Below are positions 1 through 8,056 of a stretch of 64,000 nucleotides of DNA, piece after piece. The stretch is taken from NCBI RefSeq assembly GCF_001687545.1, contig NZ_CP016545.1, positions 62,001 through 126,000 of the forward strand, written 5' to 3'. A model generated the notes under the pieces. The model worked only from the letters and a program-made list of their open reading frames with translations. It made no database searches and was not told the origin of the DNA. This DNA comes from Paraurantiacibacter namhicola. Lineage in GTDB: Bacteria > Pseudomonadota > Alphaproteobacteria > Sphingomonadales > Sphingomonadaceae. Position numbers and translations under genes: made by a program. How positions within the stretch are numbered: the first letter of the stretch is position 1; the number at the start of each line of letters is the position of its first letter.

Positions 1-2
1 CC

Positions 3-218
3 TCGCTTTACCTCTACGAACAGATCCAGATTTCCGACGAAGGCACGGACCGCTGCCGTACCTGGCACTGGATCCGCAACGGCAAGCTGGAAACGCGCAC
101 CGCGATCCAGGAAAAGCTGGTGACCAGGGACTGGCGAAGTGTCGACGAGGAAATGCAGGCCGCAGCCGCCGCGGGCGAGCAGGTGACCTTCGGCGGTGGC
201 ACCGGCTTCGGGGACTGA
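3..218 (+). CDS. C-terminal fragment of an unrecognised protein
   Basis: An open frame enters from the left edge and stops with TGA, leaving 71 residues of a C-terminus. It contains aromatic and charged strands (YLYEQIQISDEG, WHWIRNGKLETRTAIQEK) and ends in a glycine-rich tail, GGGTGFGD. I do not recognise the family. The next gene begins 10 bases after the stop, on the same strand, so the fragment is probably the upstream member of the operon with the LeuC-like gene. The N-terminus and any catalytic domain lie outside the window. Confidence 0.6.
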   Translation, partial: SLYLYEQIQISDEGTDRCRTWHWIRNGKLETRTAIQEKLVTRDWRSVDEEMQAAAAAGEQVTFGGGTGFGD

Positions 219-228
219 CAGGCCGCAT

Positions 229-1623
229 ATGCCCAGCACCCTGTTCGACAAGATCTGGGACGCGCACCGCGTGGCGCAAACGCCATCGGGCGCGCAGCTG
301 ATCGCCATCGACAGGGTGTTCCTGCATGAACGCACCGGAGCTGCTGCGCTTGGCCGGATGGCCGAAATGGGACGCGAGGTGTTCGACCCCGCGCGCGTCT
401 TTGCCGTCACCGATCACATCGTGGACACGCGGCCCGGCCGCACCGATGCGACGCCGATGCCGGGCGGCGAAGCTTTCATCACCCAGACGCGCGCCGCCTG
501 CCGGGCAGCGGGCATAACCTTGTTCGACGTAGATGACCCGGCGCAGGGGATCGTCCACGTCATCTCGCCGGAACTCGGCATCGTGCTGCCCGGCTGCACG
601 CTGGTCGCCCCGGACAGCCATACCTGCACGCAAGGGGCCTTCGGGGCGCTGGCATGGGGCATCGGGTCAAGCGAGGCAGAGCATGCCATGGTGACCGGCA
701 CGCTGCGCCTGCAGCGGCCCAGGACCATGCGCGTCAGCTTCGACGGCGCGCTGGCGCGGGGCGTCACGGCCAAGGACATGGCGCTGCACCTGATCGCCGC
801 GCACGGGGCCAGCGGAGGGGCAGGTCACGCGGTGGAATTTGCCGGGGATGCAGTGCGCGCGCTCGACATGGAAGGGCGCATGACGCTGTGCAACATGGCC
901 ACCGAATTCGGCGCGATGGCGGGCTTCATCGCGCCCGATGCCAAGGCCTTCGACTGGCTGGCCGGTCGGCGCTTCGCCCCGGCTTCCTTCGATGGCCCAT
1001 ATTGGCAGGACCTGCGCAGCGACGAGGGCGCGCGCTTCGACCAAGAGATCCAAGTGGATGCCGCCACCATCGCCCCGATGGTCAGCTGGGGCACCTCGCC
1101 GGAGGAATCGCTCCCCGTGGATGGACAAGTCCCGCAAGGCTCTCAGCGCGTGCACGATTACATCGGTCTCGCTCCCGGCGCCCAACTCGCGGGGACGCCG
1201 GTGGATGCCGCCTTCATCGGCAGTTGCACCAACAGCCGGATCGCGGATCTGCGGCGCGCGGCGGATATCCTGCGCGGCAGGCGGATCGCGCCCTCCATCC
1301 GCAAGGCACTGGTCGTCCCCGGCTCCATGGCCGTGCGCCGCCAGGCGGAGGCGGAAGGACTGGACAAAGTCTTCACCGATGCAGGCTTCGAATGGCGCAT
1401 GTCGGGCTGCTCCATGTGCTTTTATGCTGGCGGCGAGGGTTTTCCCGAAGGCAGCCGCGTGATCTCCAGCACCAACCGCAATTTTCCCGGCAGGCAGGGC
1501 CCCGGCATCCGCACGCATATCGCCTCGCCGGAAACCGTCGCCGCCAGCGCCATCGCAGGCGCGATCGCCGATCCGCGCGATTATGCGCCGGATGGCAGCA
1601 CGCAGGCGGAGGAGGCGGCATGA
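229..1623 (+). CDS. leuC: LeuC-like aconitase-family dehydratase, large subunit
   Basis: Large [4Fe-4S] subunit of a 3-isopropylmalate dehydratase-type enzyme, 464 residues, the usual LeuC length. It acts in the cytoplasm with the small subunit encoded next. Cluster motifs are present: the first cysteine in FIGSCTNSRIADL and the pair in SGCSMC. The active-site segment STNRNFPGRQG is also intact. I chose ATG 229 over an earlier in-frame start at 196, because the latter overlaps the preceding gene and adds unconserved residues. After the CSMC pair the protein reads FYAGGEGFPEG instead of the LAMN-type loop of biosynthetic LeuC. No leuA or leuB is near, and HMG-CoA-lyase and CoA-transferase genes follow with overlaps. 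The family is secure; the substrate (isopropylmalate, or a C5 acid such as citramalate/citraconate) is open. Confidence 0.88.
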   Translation: MPSTLFDKIWDAHRVAQTPSGAQLIAIDRVFLHERTGAAALGRMAEMGREVFDPARVFAVTDHIVDTRPGRTDATPMPGGEAFITQTRAACRAAGITLFDVDDPAQGIVHVISPELGIVLPGCTLVAPDSHTCTQGAFGALAWGIGSSEAEHAMVTGTLRLQRPRTMRVSFDGALARGVTAKDMALHLIAAHGASGGAGHAVEFAGDAVRALDMEGRMTLCNMATEFGAMAGFIAPDAKAFDWLAGRRFAPASFDGPYWQDLRSDEGARFDQEIQVDAATIAPMVSWGTSPEESLPVDGQVPQGSQRVHDYIGLAPGAQLAGTPVDAAFIGSCTNSRIADLRRAADILRGRRIAPSIRKALVVPGSMAVRRQAEAEGLDKVFTDAGFEWRMSGCSMCFYAGGEGFPEGSRVISSTNRNFPGRQGPGIRTHIASPETVAASAIAGAIADPRDYAPDGSTQAEEAA

Positions 1624-2228
1624 GCGGTTTTCCGCAGCCGCTGGCGGGCCGCGCCGCGCCGCTGATGATCGACAATGTCGATACCGACACGATCATCCCC
1701 AGCCGCGAGATGAAGACAACCGGCAGGACCGGCCTGGCAGACGGCCTGTTTGCCCCGCTACGCTATACCGACGCGGACACGCGCACGGAAAACCCCGATT
1801 TCGTGCTCAACCAGCCCGAATATCGCCACGCCCAGATCATCGCCGCTGGCGCGAACTTCGGCAGCGGGTCGAGCCGCGAACACGCGGTCTGGGCGCTGGC
1901 CGAATGGGGCATCAGGGCCGTCATCGCCGTCGGCTTCGCGCCTATCTTCCACGCCAATTGCCTGCGCAACGGCATCCTTCCCATCACGCTGGAGCGCAGC
2001 GATGTGGCGGCGCTGGCCGGGCAGCAGGTGACCGTGGACCTTGCCGCGCAGGAGATACGGTCTGCCAGCAAAACGCACGCATTCGCCATCGATCCCGAAG
2101 CCAGGCTGATGCTGGCCAAAGGGCTCGATGCCATCGATCTCACCCTGGCACAGATGCCCGATATCCGCGCATGGGCGGCGGCAGACAGGCAGGCCCGCCC
2201 GTGGATCTATCCGGAGCATACCGCATGA
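1620..2228 (+). CDS. leuD: LeuD-like dehydratase, small subunit
   Basis: Small swivel-domain subunit of the same dehydratase, 202 residues, normal for LeuD. Family hallmarks are the N-terminal NVDTDTIIPSRE stretch and the loop ANFGSGSSREHAVWAL, which carries the substrate-carboxylate-binding serine and arginine. The downstream segment FAPIFHANCLRNGILPI is also typical. The ATG overlaps the stop of the large-subunit gene in an ATGA arrangement, which implies translational coupling and fixed stoichiometry. Its own stop overlaps the start of the lyase gene. Substrate uncertainty is the same as for the large subunit. Confidence 0.88.
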   Translation: MSGFPQPLAGRAAPLMIDNVDTDTIIPSREMKTTGRTGLADGLFAPLRYTDADTRTENPDFVLNQPEYRHAQIIAAGANFGSGSSREHAVWALAEWGIRAVIAVGFAPIFHANCLRNGILPITLERSDVAALAGQQVTVDLAAQEIRSASKTHAFAIDPEARLMLAKGLDAIDLTLAQMPDIRAWAAADRQARPWIYPEHTA

Positions 2229-3145
2229 CACGCATACTGGTTTCCGAAGTCGGCCCGCGCGACGGCCTGCAGTCCATCAAGGCGATGATGTCGCTGGAGG
2301 ACAAGAAGCGCTGGATCGCGGCGGAGGCGGCGGCCGGTGTGCCGGAAATCGAGGTCGGCAGCTTCGTGCCCCCCTCGCTGCTGCCGCAGATGGCGGACAC
2401 GGCGGAGCTGGTCCGCTTCGCGCGCGGGATCGAGGGACTGAATGTCGTCGCGCTGGTGCCCAATGCCAAGGGCGCAAGCCGCGCGGTGGAGGCGGGCGTC
2501 CACGGCATGAGCCTGCCCTTCTCCATGAGCGAGACGCATTCGAAGAAAAACCTGCGCAAGGACCATCCGGAGATGATTGCCGAGATCGGCGAAGCGTCCC
2601 GCATCGCGCGCGGCGGCGGCGTGCATTTCGCGGTCGGCCTTGCAACCGCCTTCGGTTGCACGCTGGAAGGCGCGGTGAGCGAGGACCAGGTGGTCCGGCT
2701 GGCAGAGGCTGCTGCCAGCGCAGGCGCGCAGGAACTGGGCCTGTCCGACACCACCGGCTATGCCGACCCGGCACAGGTTCGGCGACTGGTGCGCCGCGTG
2801 AAGGCCGCCGTGGGCGATGACATGCTGACCACGCTGCATTTGCACAACACGCGCGGGCTGGGCCTCGCCAATGTCGTGGCGGGGCTGGAGGAAGGCATCA
2901 CCACCTTCGATGCCTCGCTGGGCGGGCTGGGCGGATGCCCCTTCGCGCCCGGGGCCAGCGGCAATATCGTGACGGAGGATCTCGTCCTGATGCTCAATTC
3001 CATGGGCTTCGACACGGGGATAGACCTGCGCGCGCTGCTGAAGGTGCGCCAGATCCTGCGCGAGGCGCTGCCGGGCGAACCGCTTTACGGCTTCACGCCC
3101 GATGCCGGCCCCATGCTCGATTACGATGAAAGGACCGCCGCATGA
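2225..3145 (+). CDS. HMG-CoA lyase family enzyme (acyl-CoA lyase)
   Basis: A TIM-barrel lyase of 306 residues that cleaves a branched 3-hydroxyacyl-CoA to acetyl-CoA and an oxoacid. Seen in sequence: the N-terminal EVGPRDGLQ motif (catalytic Arg and Asp), the metal-binding LHLHNTRG motif near residue 204, and the signature GGLGGCPFAPGASGN with the catalytic cysteine near residue 237. Members of this family act on HMG-CoA but also on citramalyl-CoA or longer branched substrates. The gene overlaps the LeuD-like gene upstream and the CoA-transferase gene downstream, so the three steps dehydrate/hydrate, activate and cleave are plausibly one route. Citramalyl-CoA lyase is an inference; HMG-CoA lyase for leucine breakdown is the main alternative. 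Confidence 0.85.
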   Translation: MTRILVSEVGPRDGLQSIKAMMSLEDKKRWIAAEAAAGVPEIEVGSFVPPSLLPQMADTAELVRFARGIEGLNVVALVPNAKGASRAVEAGVHGMSLPFSMSETHSKKNLRKDHPEMIAEIGEASRIARGGGVHFAVGLATAFGCTLEGAVSEDQVVRLAEAAASAGAQELGLSDTTGYADPAQVRRLVRRVKAAVGDDMLTTLHLHNTRGLGLANVVAGLEEGITTFDASLGGLGGCPFAPGASGNIVTEDLVLMLNSMGFDTGIDLRALLKVRQILREALPGEPLYGFTPDAGPMLDYDERTAA

Positions 3146-4323
3146 GCGCGCCCACACCGCTGGCAGGTATCAGCGTGGTCGAATTCACACACATGGTGAT
3201 GGGCCCCACGGTCGGGCACATCCTTGCCGGGCTGGGCGCGGATGTCGTGCGCGTGGAGCCTGTTGGGGGTGACCGGACACGCCGCCTCGTCGGCAGCGGA
3301 GCGGGATATTTCCCGATGTACAACCGCGGCAAGAAGTCGATCTGCCTCGACCTGAAGAGCGATGCGGGGCTCGCCGTGGCGAGGGACCTTGTCGCCAAGG
3401 CGGATATCCTGGTGGAGAATTTCCGGCCCGGCGCGCTCGACCGGCTGGGCCTCGATTACGAGAGCTGCGCGGCGGTCAATCCGGGGCTGGTCTATTGCTC
3501 CGAAAAAGGCTTCCTGCCCGGCCCCTACGAAAGCCGCACTGCGCTGGACGAAGTGGCGCAGATGATGGGCGGCCTTGCATACATGACCGGCCCGCCCGGC
3601 CGCCCCCTGCGCGCAGGGGCCAGCGTGGTCGATGTCACCGGCGGTCTGTTCGGCGTGATCGGCGTGCTGGCCGCGCTGGAGGAACGCCACCGCACCGGGC
3701 GCGGCCAGAAGGTGGTCGCCAGCCTGTTCGAGACGACCGCTTACCTGGTCGGGCAGCACATGGCGCAGTTCGCCGTCACCGGTTCGCCCGCCGCGCCCAT
3801 GCCTGCGCGCGTTTCCGCCTGGGCGATCTACGATATGTTCGAGACGCAGGACGAGCCCGTCTTCATCGGCGTGGTGACAGACGCGCTGTGGGAGAAATTC
3901 TGCAAGCTGTTCGGCCTGCACGAATTATGGGCGGACGAAACGCTGCGCGAGAACAACGCCCGCGTCGCTGCGCGCGACCGGATCATGCCGCAAGTGCGCG
4001 ATCTGATCGCCGGGATGACCCGCGCCGAAGTGATCGAGAACCTGGAAGGCACCGGCCTGCCCTTCGCACCGATCAACCGTCCGGAAGACCTGTTCGACGA
4101 TCCGCAGCTGGCCGAAGGCGGGCTGGAGGATGTGACCCTGGCCGACGGGGCTGAGGTGCGCCTGCCCACCGTGCCGCTGGAAATGGGGGGCAAGCGCATC
4201 GGCGCTCCGCAGGCGCTGCCGAGACCGGGCGCAGACAGCCGCAGCGTGCTGGAAGGACTGGGCTATGACGCCGAAGAGATCGCGCGCCTGATGGCCAGCG
4301 GAGCCGTCGCCCAGGAAGACTGA
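3142..4323 (+). CDS. class III CoA-transferase (CaiB/BaiF family)
   Basis: A 393-residue family III CoA-transferase that moves CoA between carboxylic acids in the cytoplasm. The N-terminus (ISVVEFTHMVMGPTVGHILA) has the family's CoA-binding start. NRGKKSICLDLK and ENFRPGALDRLGLDYE are family signatures, and the aspartate in VVDVTGGLFG (about residue 164) is the expected acyl-anhydride-forming residue. It is the last gene of the operon, overlapping the lyase gene by four bases and ending 15 bases from a convergent gene. A role such as succinyl-CoA:citramalate or mesaconate transferase fits the neighbours but is inferred; formyl-CoA or carnitine-type substrates cannot be excluded. Confidence 0.85.
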   Translation: MSAPTPLAGISVVEFTHMVMGPTVGHILAGLGADVVRVEPVGGDRTRRLVGSGAGYFPMYNRGKKSICLDLKSDAGLAVARDLVAKADILVENFRPGALDRLGLDYESCAAVNPGLVYCSEKGFLPGPYESRTALDEVAQMMGGLAYMTGPPGRPLRAGASVVDVTGGLFGVIGVLAALEERHRTGRGQKVVASLFETTAYLVGQHMAQFAVTGSPAAPMPARVSAWAIYDMFETQDEPVFIGVVTDALWEKFCKLFGLHELWADETLRENNARVAARDRIMPQVRDLIAGMTRAEVIENLEGTGLPFAPINRPEDLFDDPQLAEGGLEDVTLADGAEVRLPTVPLEMGGKRIGAPQALPRPGADSRSVLEGLGYDAEEIARLMASGAVAQED

Positions 4324-4338
4324 GCGCCGCGGCGGCAG

Positions 4339-4569
4339 CTAGATGATGTAGCTCCACCCGTCATGGGTCTTCACCCGGCCGGTCACCATCCGGTCATGCA
4401 GGGTGACGATCTGCGCGCTGCCCGTCTTCACGCACAGGAATGGGAAGATGCCGTGCAGCAGGCAGGCGATGCCGCCTGCGATCATCCTGATGCCGAAGCC
4501 CGAAGCATGGACCAGGTGCTGCCCGTAAGTTTCGCCGACGGAGGCGGGATGGTCGGTAAAGATTTTCAC
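4339..4569 (-). CDS. DUF6356 family small protein
   Basis: A 76-residue protein matching the sphingomonad DUF6356 pattern: an N-terminal FTDHPASVGETYGQH block, a hydrophobic middle (MIAGGIACLLHGIFPFL) that could be one membrane segment, and a C-terminal LHDRMVTGR block. I chose a GTG start at 4569 because GAGG lies eight bases ahead and family members begin at this point. The open frame runs further upstream, but that part crosses the AT-rich promoter region. Function is unknown. It is transcribed away from the Lrp/AsnC regulator gene, so the regulator may control it. Confidence 0.75.
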   Translation of the reverse strand: MKIFTDHPASVGETYGQHLVHASGFGIRMIAGGIACLLHGIFPFLCVKTGSAQIVTLHDRMVTGRVKTHDGWSYII

Positions 4570-4676
4570 GAAGTGGCCCTCATTCCCATATTTGCAGTGT
4601 GTATATGCGAAGCGCTGTGCGAATTGGTCCCAAATTTCTCGCGTATTTGCGAAATATGCGCTAATCCATCCCACCT
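4570..4676. promoter_or_regulatory. divergent promoter region between the DUF6356 gene and the Lrp-type regulator
   Basis: This 107-base spacer is strikingly AT-rich for the window. It carries repeated short elements such as TATATGCG, ATTTGCGAAATATGCG and GCGAA on both sides of its centre. Lrp/AsnC proteins usually bind several AT-rich imperfect repeats in front of their own gene. Autoregulation and control of the divergent gene is therefore a reasonable inference. I cannot define single sites. Confidence 0.4.
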
Positions 4677-5153
4677 ATGAGCGATAAACTGCAAATCGAT
4701 ACCATGGACTGGGCCATCATGGCCGAATTGCAGCGCGATGCCTCGCAGACCGCGCAGGCCATCGGAGACAAGGTCGGCCTGTCCGCCAACCCCTGCTGGC
4801 GGCGCATCAAGCGGCTGGAGGATGCCGGCATCATCGCCCGCCGCGTGGCGCTGGTGGACCCTGCCAGCGTAGGCCTCGCCACCAGTGTCTTCGTCGCGAT
4901 CCGCATCACGCGGCATGACAGCGAGTGGCTCGCCACGTTTGCCGCCGCCATCGACTCGCTGGACGAGGTGATGGAGTGCCACCGCATGGCGGGGGACATC
5001 GATTACATGCTGAAGTTGCGGGTGCGCGACATCGGTGATTACGACCGGATCTACCAGCGGCTGATCGCGCGCATACCCGGCCTGTCGGACGTGACCGCCA
5101 TGTTCAGCATGGAGGAGATGAAATCGACCACGGCGCTGCCGCGCCCGAACTGA
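4677..5153 (+). CDS. Lrp/AsnC family transcriptional regulator
   Basis: A 158-residue regulator. The N-terminal third is a winged helix-turn-helix (IDTMDWAIMAELQRDASQTAQ, then IGDKVGLSANPCWRRIKRLE, the usual Lrp recognition helix with an SxxxCWRRI-like core). The rest is an RAM ligand-binding domain (VFVAIRITRHDSEW, then MECHRMAGDIDYMLKLRVRD). The family senses amino acids or related small molecules as dimers or octamers. It sits beside an AT-rich divergent promoter and ends one base before the convergent exporter gene. The ligand is unknown; candidates are substrates of the adjacent clusters. Confidence 0.88.
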   Translation: MSDKLQIDTMDWAIMAELQRDASQTAQAIGDKVGLSANPCWRRIKRLEDAGIIARRVALVDPASVGLATSVFVAIRITRHDSEWLATFAAAIDSLDEVMECHRMAGDIDYMLKLRVRDIGDYDRIYQRLIARIPGLSDVTAMFSMEEMKSTTALPRPN

Positions 5154-5154
5154 C

Positions 5155-6234
5155 TTACGCGATGGCGAAAAGCGCCACGCCGCTGGCCAATGCAAAGGCT
5201 GTCAGGCTGGCTGCGGCAACGGGCACCAGCGGCCGCCACCCTGCCTCCCGCAGCAACTCCAGCCGCGAGCGCATGGCAGTGGCGATAACGGCCAGCAGGA
5301 GAGCGGCCTTCGAGAAATCGAGCGCCCCGGCGCGCCAGGCCTCCGGCACGGCAATCGCATTTCCGGCCACGGCCAGCGCAAGGAAGGCCAGCACGAACCA
5401 CGGCATGGAGAAGCGCACGCCGCGCTGCTGCGAAGGGGCGCCGCCGCTGCGCGACAGCCAGAAAGCCACCAGCGCCACGATTGGGCCCAGCATGGCCACG
5501 CGCGCCAGCTTCACCACGGTCGCACTCGCCCCAGCCTCGTTGGAGAAGGAAAAGCCGCCGCCGATCGCCTGCGCCGCATCATGGACAGAGGCACCGATCA
5601 GGAAGCCCGCCTGCGCATCGCTCATCCCCGCCAGCTTTGCGAAGGCCGGGTAGAAGGACATCGCAATCGCGCTCGCCAGCGCAACGCCGACCAGCGTGAT
5701 GGCAAAGCGCGCCTGGTCGAGCCGCTCGCGCCCGATCACGCCGTATAGCGCCATGGCAGCAGACGCGCCGCAGATGGCCGTAGCCCCGCCGGCCAGTATC
5801 CCAGCCTCGCGCCCTTCGCCCATCATCCGCGCCGCGCCTATCCCTGCGGCAAATGTGCCGGCCATCACCAGCAGCACGCCGAGCAGGCCCTGCCAGCCCA
5901 GCGCCAACACCTGCGCTAGCCCCACCTGCAGGCCCAGCAAAGCAATGCCCACTTGCAGCAGCCGCCGTGATGCGAAGTCCAGCCCGGTCGCGACCTTCTC
6001 ACCCTCGCCTGCAAAGCTCAGGCCAAGGCCGATCAGCAGGCCCAGCAACATGACCGGGAAGCCGTACTGGTTTGCGAGGAAAGCGGATGCCAGCGCCGCA
6101 ATGCCTGCCAGCAGCAGGCCGGGCACATATTCGCGCAAGGCGGCGCGGCGCACATCGCCCTGCCCGTCCGATTCCGCGAGGTAATATTCGCAGTAGAGGT
6201 CGCCGTAATACGGCTCGCTGGCGGCAGGCTTCAT
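5155..6234 (-). CDS. YeiH/UPF0324 family putative anion exporter
   Basis: A 359-residue inner-membrane protein of the YeiH (putative sulfate exporter, UPF0324) family. About ten hydrophobic segments are visible, from YVPGLLLAGIAALASAFLA to the C-terminal PVAAASLTAFALASGVALF. The family blocks GGATAICGASAAMAL and GASVHDAAQAIGGGFS are both present. I chose the ATG at 6234, which overlaps the MFS stop in an ATGA arrangement; an open frame continues further upstream but there it is a shadow of the MFS gene. It is the last gene of a nine-gene reverse-strand run. Related proteins have been linked to sulfate or sulfonate export. Here it could remove an anionic product of the pathway, which is inference. 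Confidence 0.82.
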   Translation of the reverse strand: MKPAASEPYYGDLYCEYYLAESDGQGDVRRAALREYVPGLLLAGIAALASAFLANQYGFPVMLLGLLIGLGLSFAGEGEKVATGLDFASRRLLQVGIALLGLQVGLAQVLALGWQGLLGVLLVMAGTFAAGIGAARMMGEGREAGILAGGATAICGASAAMALYGVIGRERLDQARFAITLVGVALASAIAMSFYPAFAKLAGMSDAQAGFLIGASVHDAAQAIGGGFSFSNEAGASATVVKLARVAMLGPIVALVAFWLSRSGGAPSQQRGVRFSMPWFVLAFLALAVAGNAIAVPEAWRAGALDFSKAALLLAVIATAMRSRLELLREAGWRPLVPVAAASLTAFALASGVALFAIA

Positions 6235-7592
6235 CCGGCGGTCTGGCCCAGCCGCTCCGCCTGAACGATGTAGCGGCGCTTGGTCAGCTGCATCATGGCG
6301 AGCGGAACGATGGCGAAAATGAATGGCACAGCGGCCACCGCATAGCGCAGATCCTGTTCGCCGAATACCGCGCTCGACAATTCGCCCACCACGATGGGGC
6401 CGAGCGAGCCGAACCAGCTGATCGCCAGGTAATACAGCGCCACCACCTGTCCGCGGATCTGCGCGGGCGTGATAACCAGCAGCGCCGTCACCCCGATGGC
6501 CGAGACGATACCGATACCGATGGTGTTGATGCACAGCACCGCAAAGGCCAGCTCTGCCGTGGGCATGAACATCGGGATCGCGGCGGTGGGCACCATGATG
6601 AAAAAGCCGATATACATCAGCTTCAGCGCCGCATCGGGCACGCCCTTGGCGGTCCATTTGTCCGAAATCGTGCCCATGATCATCATGTTGAGCGGCCCGA
6701 TCAGCAGCAGGGCGATGCCGTTGACCGTGGCGTAAAGCTGCGGCGACCAGCCCCAGGTCCGCTCGAATGTCGGAGCGAGGAAACCCTGGCTGTAAGCGAT
6801 GGCCGTCATGCAGCAGACCACCATGACGAAGCCGAAATACAGCGCGAAATTGTCGCGGATGTAACGCAGCGCATCGCCGAAGCCATTGCCTGAAATGACA
6901 TCGGGTGCGGCCACATTGGGCCGGCGCGCAGGCTCGCGCATGAAGAAGAACACCGCCGAGAAGACGAGGCCGGGCAGGCCCACGACCAGCAGGGTGAAAC
7001 GCCACGGCGAAAGCTCGCCCAGGAATGGCACGCTCTGGCTGCCGCTGGCCGCCGTCCACGCAATGACCGCGCCGGACAGCAGCGAGGCAAGCCCCGCGCC
7101 GATGGGCAGCGCGCTTGAATAAAAAGCGATGGGCTTGCCGCGCTTTTCGGGCGGGAAGCTGTCACCGATGATGGAGAATGTGGCGGGTGAAAGCGTCGCC
7201 TCGCCCACGCCCACGCCCATGCGCGCGGCGAACAGCTGGACGAAGTTCTTCGCCATGCCCGTGGCGATGGTCGCGGCGGACCACAGCGCCATGCCGATGG
7301 CCACGATCCATGTCCGGCGGCCCCGGTCGATCAGCCAGCCCATGAAGATGCCGACAAAGCCATAGACCCAGGTGAAGGCCGACAGCAGCCAGCCGATGGA
7401 CCGGTCGGAAAGCCCGAACTCCGCCTTGATCGGTTCTATCAGCAGGCCGAGGATGTAGCGGTCCACGAAGCTGAAGATGTAACCCACCGTCAGGAACACG
7501 ACGAGCAGCCACCCCGCTGCGGCACTGGGATATGGGCGCGCGGTTTCGGCGGCAGCTTCCACCTCTGTCGGGGCTGCGGCTTCGGCGGTCAC
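6231..7592 (-). CDS. MFS transporter (spinster/sugar-acid type)
   Basis: A 453-residue carrier with twelve predicted membrane helices. The usual MFS loop between helices 2 and 3 reads GWLIDRGRRTW and is followed by a second-helix-pair region with GVGEATLSPATFSIIGDSF. The N-terminal part (FSFVDRYILGLLIEPIKAEFGLSD) resembles the sphingomonad spinster-like MFS group often found in catabolic clusters. The start is GTG, preceded by GGAGG seven bases upstream. It overlaps the VOC gene upstream and the YeiH-type gene downstream, so it belongs to the same transcript. It probably imports or exports the compound handled by this operon; the substrate is not readable from sequence. Confidence 0.85.
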   Translation of the reverse strand: MTAEAAAPTEVEAAAETARPYPSAAAGWLLVVFLTVGYIFSFVDRYILGLLIEPIKAEFGLSDRSIGWLLSAFTWVYGFVGIFMGWLIDRGRRTWIVAIGMALWSAATIATGMAKNFVQLFAARMGVGVGEATLSPATFSIIGDSFPPEKRGKPIAFYSSALPIGAGLASLLSGAVIAWTAASGSQSVPFLGELSPWRFTLLVVGLPGLVFSAVFFFMREPARRPNVAAPDVISGNGFGDALRYIRDNFALYFGFVMVVCCMTAIAYSQGFLAPTFERTWGWSPQLYATVNGIALLLIGPLNMMIMGTISDKWTAKGVPDAALKLMYIGFFIMVPTAAIPMFMPTAELAFAVLCINTIGIGIVSAIGVTALLVITPAQIRGQVVALYYLAISWFGSLGPIVVGELSSAVFGEQDLRYAVAAVPFIFAIVPLAMMQLTKRRYIVQAERLGQTAG

Positions 7593-8056
7593 TGGCCATC
7601 CTCCGGTATCAGGTAAATCACCACGAGGTTGTCGTCGAAATCTGCAATCCCGATCTCGCGGCCGATGCGCCCGTCATAGGTCTTCAGCTCGCCTTCCTCA
7701 TAGACCTTCAGGCCCAGCTTGCGGCTGGCTTCCATCACGCCGTCCGGGTCCTGCGTTTCCAGCACGATGGCCCCGCGGCGCGGATGCGGCACATCAGTCA
7801 GTGCAATCCCGCCGATCTCGCTCAACGCCATGACGCGCGGCTGGCCGGGCAGCGAGAGGATGGCAAAACCCAGCTCGGCGCCCTCCGGTATCTCGAACAC
7901 GGGGATCGAATAGCTGTCCGGATTGTGGCCCAGCCGGTAAGTGACCTCAAAGCCCAGCACGCCTTCATAGAAGGTCAGCGCCCGGTCCAGGTCGCGCACC
8001 ACGAAATTGGCGCGCTGGAAGCGTACCGGCGGTTTTTCGGTTTCACTCACAGCCAT
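7589..8056 (-). CDS. VOC/glyoxalase-fold protein
   Basis: A 155-residue protein of the vicinal oxygen chelate superfamily. The N-terminal module starts FQRANFVVRDLDRALTFYEGVLGF, the standard first beta-alpha-beta-beta-beta unit. The second module has AIVLETQDPDGVMEASRKLG and ends IADFDDNLVVIYLIPE, where the final acidic strand normally supplies a metal ligand. Family members include glyoxalases, dioxygenases and resistance proteins, so the reaction cannot be stated. It overlaps the reductase gene upstream by ten bases and the MFS gene downstream by four. A second VOC gene lies two genes upstream; the two are clearly diverged from each other. Confidence 0.82.
   Translation of the reverse strand: MAVSETEKPPVRFQRANFVVRDLDRALTFYEGVLGFEVTYRLGHNPDSYSIPVFEIPEGAELGFAILSLPGQPRVMALSEIGGIALTDVPHPRRGAIVLETQDPDGVMEASRKLGLKVYEEGELKTYDGRIGREIGIADFDDNLVVIYLIPEDGQ

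Noticed and set aside
229-2228. Calling the locus leucine biosynthesis outright
   Set aside because: No leuA or leuB is near, the substrate loop is changed, and lyase and CoA-transferase genes are coupled to it, so I left the substrate open.
4363-4680. A 105-residue forward frame between the CoA-transferase and Lrp-type genes
   Set aside because: It lies opposite the DUF6356 gene, whose family pattern is clear, and crosses the AT-rich promoter.
6235-7059. In-frame N-terminal extension of the YeiH-type gene
   Set aside because: It overlaps the MFS gene in another frame; YeiH homology and an ATGA overlap support the start at 6234.
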